This document shows positions 56,824-64,000 of a DNA stretch of 64,000 bases, in pieces. The position numbers and the translations under genes were made by a program. The notes beneath the pieces are model-generated. The model was not told the origin of the DNA, did not search any database, and worked only from the letters and a program-made list of their open reading frames with translations. This DNA comes from Daedaleopsis sinensis (taxonomy: Eukaryota; Basidiomycota; Agaricomycetes; Polyporales; Polyporaceae), in assembly GCA_033807695.1 (NCBI GenBank), contig CM066304.1:4092001-4156000 (forward strand). Direction: 5' to 3'. The stretch's first letter is position 1, and every line of letters begins with the position of its first letter.

Positions 56824-59293
56824 TCACAGGAGCGTTGACTCGTCTACATTGAGAATGACCCAGGTGAAGAACCTGATGATCTCAATGAAGCCCTCCGCGC
56901 GAATGGCTACGGCACATTAGATCAATCGGACAACGAGAGAACGGAAGACACACCTTCGTTCACAGTGTGCGCGCCGTTGAACGAGTCCGCGCTGTCCATG
57001 TGCCCGTACCGGAAGATATGCTTCGTGAGCTTCCAATAATGTTTCGTGTCTGCCGAGGGATTGTCAACATTCCACATCATCACGCATTGCACGGACGGCT
57101 GCGCCCTCACCTGTATTGCCAGTAGACATCCCCGGCGCAATGAACACCTTCTTCCCGTACCCAGTCCGGTTCGACGCCCCGATCACGCCCTGGATCGTCC
57201 CCGACAGCAGCCGGAACGGCCCACTATCTCCAAGCGGCGTGACCGGCGCAGGCTCCAGCGCTGTGCCAAACGCGTCAGAGATGCGCAGCAACCCACTCGG
57301 AGGGGAGCCCGCATCCACGCTCGCCGGCCTGAAGCGACCGAACGCGTCGAGCTCGAGCCCGAGGGCCTCGACGACAGGCTCGACGACGGCCGCGATGCGC
57401 GCCTGGAGCGCGGCGACAGAGCTGTGGATGTCGATCCGGTGGTTGACGATGACCTCCGCGCGCTCGGGGAGCGCGTTCGTCTTCACGCCGCCGCGGATGA
57501 CGTCCGCCGCCTGCGTCGTGCCCGCGAGTGCTTTGTACGCGCGCTCGGTGTGCGCGAGGTGCGTCTCGAGCTGGTGGAGCGCCGTGTTGGAGGTGCGCGA
57601 GCGGGTGATCAGCGCGCGCACGTCCGACGGGAGCGAGGGGTCGTGCGTCGCGCGGCATTGGAGCAGCGAGTAGTAGATTCCGGAGCGGTTCAGGTGCGGG
57701 ACGTGTGGGTTGTCTTCCAGCTGCTTGATCACGGCGGCGAGCATGCCGATGCTCTGAACGAGGGGGCATGAGTCGGAGTGAGGGATGCGAGGGAATCGGA
57801 ATCGGGTGACGCACAGTGTGGTCTGGGGGTATGCTGGAATGGCCGCCGGGGGCAGAGATCTCGAAGCGCACGTCGAACTTGCCCTTCTCCGCTACACCTG
57901 GGCTCGCCATGATCACCTCGTCTGAGACCGAGTATCCACCTGTAGATGGATGAGTATCGATTCCTCGAGCAAATATTAAGGTATTCACGGACCGCCCTCG
58001 TCCACTAGAATGGAGAACGCGTACTCGCCGTATGTTGCGAGGAGATAATCCCTGATAGCAGTTGCGCCCTGTGATGCAAATCAGCAAAGTTTGTATGGAC
58101 TCAGACGCATGTGCGCGTGACTCACTGAGATCCCGCCGCGTTCTTCGTCGATCCCGTATGCTAGGACGAAGGTACGGGTTGGCGTGAAGTTGGCACGCAG
58201 CAATTCCTCGACAGCTGTGCTGTATGTATAGGTCACCTACTGAGGAATGCACAAGACGGAGGGTAGACGACGTACAGGGTCCCGACGAGTCCAGGCTTGT
58301 CATCACAACTTCCTCTTCCCCAGATATATTCTCCTAGAGCGGCAGCACGATCAATTGCACGCCTGGATAGCGATACATGCGCAGAACCGACCGTCAAAGT
58401 AGCCGGAGAACGGCGGTTGATGCCACTGACTCTCCGTTGACGGTTCGACAGGGACGACGTCTACCATACAGTGTTCAATTCAGAATCAGCATCATAGCAT
58501 CTGGAATCGTGTGGGATAAGAATACCTTGGTGAGCGGTCAAGAGCGCAGGTTTGAGAGAGTCGTCGGTGCCCTGCCAGTGGTATACGAGCGCATACTTGT
58601 TCACATGGGTCTTCAGAAGATTCTTGTGACTGTACGGGGTTGAACGACCCCGCGGTCCATCGCGTAGGTCAAGCAGACTCACACGAGGGGGAAGCGTTGC
58701 TCGAGGTACGCATGGAGCTCGCCGAAGATCTCCCATCGTTCGTCTTGTCCGGGCGGTGCAAGATCGTCATAGGCGACAGTTCTATCGGCCTGCGTGAGGA
58801 AAATGCTAGTGTGTGTCCGAGCATAGACGTACGGAACGCGTATAGTCCCTCCGAGAGACTCGTATGCCTTCAGTCTGAACGCCTCCATCTGATACTCCGC
58901 CTCCAGCACATTGAGGAGCGCTCCATTCTTCTCCGGAGCTATTGCTGCGGTTTGCGGACACACCATGTTCGTCACAAGAGCTGAACGTGGACCGAGCGGA
59001 CCGGACACGATGTTCAAGGTTCCCGCCATGCTGAAGACAGAGAAGCCAAGAGCAAGGCACAGAGCGAAGAGATAGGTCGCGCGACTCTTGGCCCGTCTCC
59101 GCTCGTCGATAAACCCGAGCGCACCATCTCCACAGTAAAGCTCGGTCTTCTCGTTCTCCGACGAAAAGTCCCTGTCCCCTTTTTGCGCGGTCACGGTTGT
59201 AACAAGGTGAGCAGTGTCGACGGGTTGCTCGAACGCCTCCAGACGCAGACTAAGGCGGCAAAGCCGTTGGACGACCCTATCTTCCGCACGCAT
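56824..59293 (-). CDS. M20 metallopeptidase, CPS1/carboxypeptidase S type, copy 2
   Basis: Eleven exons: 59293-58833, 58781-58683, 58629-58526, 58460-58392, 58333-58276, 58219-58126, 58068-57993, 57939-57815, 57753-57111, 57049-56954, 56906-56824. Exons 2-11 have the same lengths as copy 1. From the ATG at 59293 the protein has 635 residues; the frame stays open to 59470, so a longer start is possible. A membrane segment (TYLFALCLALGFSVFSMAG) precedes the peptidase domain. Metal-site motifs are kept: TAHQDVVPV, GRGSCDDKPG, GIDEERGG, LVDEGG and FNGAHTVNE. Similarity to copy 1 is very high in exons 9-11 and low in exon 1. The two copies are inverted relative to each other, about 15 kb apart. 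The donor after exon 7 is GTCCGT. Confidence 0.88.
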
Positions 59294-59801
59294 CTTGCCT
59301 AAGTATTTGTTGACGTCCGTGGTGAGATGTCCGGTCGTCAAGGTTGGAAGCAAGAAGAGAAGGAGGCCGATAAGGCCACAGATACACAAGTCAAGCGTGA
59401 GAGCCCTGAGACCGCGTCCCGCGTCCCCGGACTCAATTGGTCGAACGTTGCCGATAAATGAATGCGCCAACCGTTTGTCAAACTCATGGGGGAGGAGATG
59501 GGTATGTAGGTCTATGGCGTCATTGGAACTTACTGAGTGCTTATGTACTTACTTTAAGTCTTTGACAACTTATCTGACAACCGCGACGGAGCGTGCAAGA
59601 CCATCATGATGGTCGTTGATGAGACGCATATTTTGTATGAACTTGGACGTCATGGTGTGCGCACGAGCCCATCCTAGAGATACAAGAACGGTGCTGTACA
59701 GTGTAGTACTAAGACAGTAGAGTCAACTGCAGCACTCACGATGCAACATCATCGCGCCCTGCCCTGTCGCATTCCGGTCACTTTCACCCGCGGATGATCT
59801 C
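59294..59801. other. Short intergenic region
   Basis: Upstream of M20 copy 2 and downstream of the GH32 gene. Nothing seen apart from the possible N-terminal extension of copy 2 (to 59470), which includes a Leu-rich stretch (LCICGLIGLLLFLLP) that would add a second membrane segment. Confidence 0.45.
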
Positions 59802-61568
59802 TTACGCAGGCTCGTCATCCGCCCACGCACTCAAGAGAGCAAAGATGGCGACATTGACAGATGCCTCAGGAGGCAGGCCCGCAGCCTCCATCCTCATCAC
59901 TGTCAACGGCTGCGTTGCGAAGAACGTCGCCGTAGCACTGTAGACGCCCCCATCGACGAACACCTCGATGATGCTCCGATCTATCACCCCGGACAGCGTC
60001 CACGTCCCGTCCCCGCGCGGCAGCACAGCTGCAGAGAACTTGTCGGTGAAAAACGGGTCTCCGAACCCGCGCGTGCGCCCGCGGTCGAGGAAGAACGGAG
60101 TGTCGCCCCCGAAGAAGTACCCGCCCGAGACGGACTCGCCCGTCGTCGGGTTTAAGAAGGTGAAGTTGAGCGTCGCGTCCGGGCGGATCTGGGCGGCCGC
60201 AGGCAGCCCGGAGACGTTCGCCTCGAAGTAGAGTGCGTTGCTCCCGACCGCGGAGTAGTCGACCGTCAGCACGTGTTCCGCGCCGTGTCCCAGGTCGTCG
60301 CGGGCGGCGAGCAGCGGTCCGAGCACGGGAGTAAGGTCAGCAGGGCGGGAGACGAGGTCCCAGCCCGCGCGCGAGACGTTCGCGAAGAACATGCGCCGCG
60401 GGAGCGACAGCGCGCTGCGCCATCCCTCGCGCGCGGTCGGCACGGCCTGTGCGTACTGCCAGTTTGATGCCCACGCGATGGACAGCGGATCGGTGTCGGC
60501 GGTGTCGTGGGCGTGGCCGGGATACACGAAGAAGAACTGCGCGGCGTAGTTGTCCTTGGCGAAGTCGGTGAGACGCGTCGCGCTGTCGACAGGTGTGAAA
60601 TGAGTGCCGTTGAATGCGCCCGGGAAGTACTGCGTCGTCGAGCCACCGAGGGGCGCGCCGGGGTTGATGCTGATAGTGAGCACGTATTTGCCGCCATCGA
60701 GAAGCTGGCGAGTTCTCGGGTCGCGGACAGGCATCAGGATCAGGTTGGGGCATTCGTATTGCAGGCCCGGGACTCCGTGGCGGGTGAAGTTCGAGGCATG
60801 TGTCCATGTCTTCAGATCGGGAGAGGTGTAGAAGCCAATGGCGAGGTCCTGCGCGTAGGCGACGACCATGACCCAGCGCTTTGTTCCTTCATGCCAGATA
60901 ACCTTCGGATCACGGAACTGTGTGGAGTTGCTGTCGATGACGGGGTTTCCAGCATAGCGCGCAAACGTGTACCCGCCGTCGCGCGAGTATGCGATCTCTT
61001 GCACTTGCGCGCGGGGCGTGTTGAGCGTATAGATGGCAACGACGCCGTTGGTCTGCCCGGGGAAGAAGCCGGACGTGTTGCTCACATCAACGACAGCAGA
61101 CCCGCTGAAAACCTGGGAGTCCGGAGTCGGCGGTGATATAGCAATGGGCTGGTTGACCCAGTGGTAGAGATCGGAGCTTGTCGCATGGCCCCAGTGCTGG
61201 TTGCCGGCGACAACGTCCGTTGGGTTGTCTACGAGAAGTCAGCACGTCGACGTGATGGGAGGACATCGGGAAACAAACATTGGTAGTATAGATGATAGGT
61301 TCCCTCCGCGTCCAAGAAAAGCCCATTCGGATCATTCATGAAATGCTACGTGCGCGGTTGGAGCTGACTATTGACGAGTTACGATTGTGCTTACCTGTAA
61401 GGGTGAGAAATGGATCTGTGGTCTGTATGAGCCGCTGTAACTTGGAGGGCTACGCTTCTCGGACGGCATGGTCGGGAGCTCGAGCGCAACAGACGTGTTT
61501 CCTGGGACGTCCCCATGACTTGTAAGTGGAGCGATGAGCGCTATGGCAGTAAGAATTGTTGTCTTCAT
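59802..61568 (-). CDS. Secreted glycoside hydrolase family 32 fructosidase (invertase/inulinase type)
   Basis: Three exons, 61568-61395, 61345-61279 and 61228-59802, give 555 residues. A signal peptide begins [21 protein letters not shown]32 signatures are complete: [10 protein letters not shown], then FMNDPNGLF with the nucleophile Asp, [26 protein letters not shown] (transition-state stabiliser) and YECPNL (acid/base Glu). The C-terminal beta-sandwich has [12 protein letters not shown]. The enzyme hydrolyses beta-fructosides such as sucrose or inulin outside the cell. The first intron splits HFSPLQ from HFMNDPNG; the second uses a GTTTGT donor. An upstream in-frame ORF extends to 61664, but the Met at 61568 gives the signal peptide at the N-terminus. 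Sequence cannot tell invertase from exo-inulinase. Confidence 0.92.
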
Positions 61569-62760
61569 CCCAATGGTGACGAGAGAATGAGAGAATCCTA
61601 CAGTCGCTGAATGACAGCAGTTTGAACTACGCGGATTCCTCGTGGCCTGCAGTTGACGGAGCACATGTTAACCATGTGACTTTACATTTGTATGTGGAGA
61701 ATACCTTGAACTAACCTGTTCACGTATAAGCTTGGGATTTATATGATGTTGAACCAGGTTTCACAGGGACACTATGCAAGATACGTTAGTAGTTCATCTT
61801 TTCGCAGACACTACGTACCCACTCGGGACACTTATGCGTATCCAAAATCATGTCTACATTTTCATTGCAAGATCGTCACAGTTGTGCGAGAGCTCCAAAC
61901 GGGCCGAAGACGTGGGAGGGAAGGCATGTACAATTGCGTCTACAGTGCGCTGCCAGGCAATGGATCAGTCAGCTGCGAAATGCGAAGACTCAGGAGAGAG
62001 CGGCACTAGCTTAGTCTGCGTCGCCGCAGCGGTCGACAAGTTCCGCAGATGTGTGGTCTCGGGTGGCCGCTCACTCGCTGGATCCCCGTGTCCTTGCACA
62101 ACTGTCTTCGAGTTTGGAGTCTGGTTCTTGCTGTTATAACTATTCGTCAGAAGTTTGGTAGAACTTGAATGTGGTGAACCTGGCACGCACTTTTTCGCGA
62201 CTCGACGCATCGCAAATTGAGTCTTGTGCTGGTAGTCTTATACCAGGCGCATATGCCGAAGCCTGAGTAGTGTCGGGTAGTAAAATCCTTCGACATGATC
62301 TCAGGCAGTCGATGCGAGGGTGAACAGTGAATAGTGACCAGCGAACATTGTCACGATACGTTGTAATTACTACTCTCCAGACTCCACTACGTATCCTGAC
62401 TTACTATCTGCTTGATCAACGAATACTTGATAAGTCAACCCGGGCGATGCTTGAGAAACTGCAGCTGCACAGCACAAGTACATTAAATCAACGAGGGTGA
62501 GGATGTCCAGCATTCCGCAGCCGGTAAGATGAGAGATGATGGGAGAACTGAATATTGAATTCCAAGCCTTGGACGAAGGCTGACAGTGAAGCGCAGCTTG
62601 TCGGAGGCAGCGGGGAGCACAGCATCGACAGTGTCCGGTGTACCTTCTTGTACCTCCGCGCCGACATGCATTCCTGCTCGCCACAACTTCTTCATTCGAC
62701 CTCTCGCCACATATCCCCTCATCTTCTACGCTGTCGTAGACTGAAGACAACATAAGCGGG
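61569..62760. other. Divergent intergenic region between GH32 and the last gene
   Basis: About 1.2 kb shared promoter region. No gene, repeat or convincing regulatory site recognised; ORFs on both strands are short. Confidence 0.5.
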
Positions 62761-63947
62761 ATGAGCTTGGATCAAGGCATATTCACCCTCAATGTCACCC
62801 AGCGCCCGGACGACCGCAATGTCACGGACCTGATCGACGCAAAGGGCGTCGTGCACTACACGAAGAGACGGTTTGGAGGAAACGAGTACAAGATTGAGGT
62901 GTACGGTGCGTCCTTCTGAGACACCCCACTCTCAAACCGTGCTGATTGGCAATCTTTGATCCAAATCGCGGTTCCCGCAGATCCATTGTCCCAGAGTCTC
63001 CTCGCCACCGTGAGTGCGCCGAACGCAACGAGCAAGCACAAGACTCTCCAGCTGCACAATCCGGACATCATCGTCGAGCTCAAGTATACCGGGACGATCT
63101 CGTTTCGGTGGGGGTTCAAGTGGGAAGAGTGAGTACCAGTCCATCCGCGATCATCGTCTCCCTCGTATACCGACCGACATCGGAACAGGCATGAGTTCGA
63201 GTGGAAGCGGGAAGAGTGCTATATCCTGCGCAAACCGGACCCTGCGGTCCTCATCGCCTCGACGAAGGAGCCAGCAGGGCGGTTGCAGACGAGGAATGTG
63301 CAGCTGCTGTACTACAACATCAACCGGTGCGTGTTTTGGTTTATACATTCGCGCTTCAGAGGGGTGCAGGACGGTGGTACACATTTTTGCGTTGGAGTGC
63401 TTCGCGACCGTTATCGCAGGATGGCTATGGTCAGGCAGCATATTGATCTCTCGCCGCCTGCTTTACTAGTTTCGACGTCGCGGACCTAAAGGGGCTCGAG
63501 ATCGTCATCCTCACTGCTCTCCTCACGTTCCAAGACCTCAACGAGACCTACCATACCCCGAAGGACGGGACTACACCGCCGGCAACGTCCACATCGACCT
63601 CAGCACCGTCAGGACCCCTGGCGGCGCCTGCGCTTCCACCCAAGCCAGCGCCTCGCAAAGGCATTGACCGCGTCGCGGAGCTGCACGCTGTGCGGACTGC
63701 GCAAGGCGAAGGCGATGCGAATGAGATAGAGGTTTGGGAGGAATGCGACATTGAAGACTACGCACAATACGCCGAGCGGTTATTGAACGTGAGTGGAATC
63801 GTCCGATTGCATGCACCTCGAGATCAACGTGCCTATTCCCCTAGGACGAGGCCATGCTTTTCGTCTCGATTCGCTCCGCATCGGCTGCAGAAGTGCCTAA
63901 GGTCCTACGAGTCGTGGAGGAGACGAAGCGCCTACGACACAAGTCGG
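62761..63947 (+). CDS. Conserved fungal protein of unknown function (3' end beyond window)
   Basis: Five exons are visible: 62761-62905, 62981-63128, 63189-63326, 63470-63788 and 63845-63947, with a further GTGAGT donor at 63948, so the gene runs on to the right. The protein starts MSLDQGIFTLNVTQ, has beta-rich repeated strands (VVHYTKRRFGGNEYKIEVYD, IIVELKYTGTISFRWGFKWE, EFEWKREECYILRKPDP), then FDVADLKGLEIVILTALLTFQD, a Pro/Ser/Thr linker (TTPPATSTSTSAPSG) and an acidic region. The N-terminal part recalls tubby/LURP-one-like beta-barrel proteins of fungi, but that is only an impression. No function assigned. It diverges from the GH32 gene. Confidence 0.75.
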
Positions 63948-64000
63948 GTGAGTCCCGGACTCTGCATGCATGCACGTATCTTGCTCACACATCGGCTCCA

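Overview
The window is nuclear DNA of a filamentous basidiomycete, most likely a wood- or litter-decaying agaricomycete. The signs are genes broken by many 45-70 bp spliceosomal introns, GC-rich coding sequence, no operons or bacterial signals, and families typical of that class: a macrofage-activating-glycoprotein-like wall protein, a carotenoid-ester-lipase-type esterase, a T5orf172 protein, a Tad1-like LINE and a multi-exon P450. I assigned families from motifs and memory of the families; no database search was possible.

Layout. Bases 1-1003 hold the 3' end of an IBtk/Btb3-like gene. Bases 1183-17500 are an insertion flanked by a 15-bp direct repeat: a minus-strand Tad1-like LINE (small upstream ORF, gag-like ORF1, EN-RT-RNase H ORF2). 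A 1.1-kb DNA transposon with a TA duplication has broken its ORF2. About 7 kb of extra 5' sequence carries intron-containing genes on the opposite strand, one of them a T5orf172/GIY-YIG gene. From 17.9 to 25.8 kb lies ordinary gene-dense host DNA: MAG-like GPI protein (-), EngB-type mitochondrial GTPase (+) and a VPS9-domain Rab GEF (-). Bases 25.8-39.0 kb are gene-poor, holding a degenerate segmental duplication, minisatellites, simple repeats and only one short gene (32.2-33.4 kb). From 39.0 to 64.0 kb genes are dense again: M20 peptidase copy 1 (+), carboxylesterase (-), P450 (-), UBC6 (-), Zds1-like (+), M20 peptidase copy 2 (-), GH32 fructosidase (-), and a conserved unknown running off the right edge (+).

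How the genes work together. The right half groups secreted or vacuolar hydrolases (two M20 peptidases, esterase, GH32) with a P450, which fits nutrient acquisition and detoxification. UBC6 (ER-associated degradation), the VPS9 protein (endosomal Rab activation), EngB (mitoribosome assembly) and Zds1 (PP2A/cell-cycle regulation) are housekeeping genes. All exon models given were checked for reading-frame continuity across splice junctions, and each complete multi-exon model sums to a multiple of three.

The most unusual object is the 16.3-kb insertion: either a giant LINE with antisense, intron-bearing cargo, or a LINE that carried along a long stretch of 5' flanking DNA, or nested elements that happen to share one outer target-site duplication.
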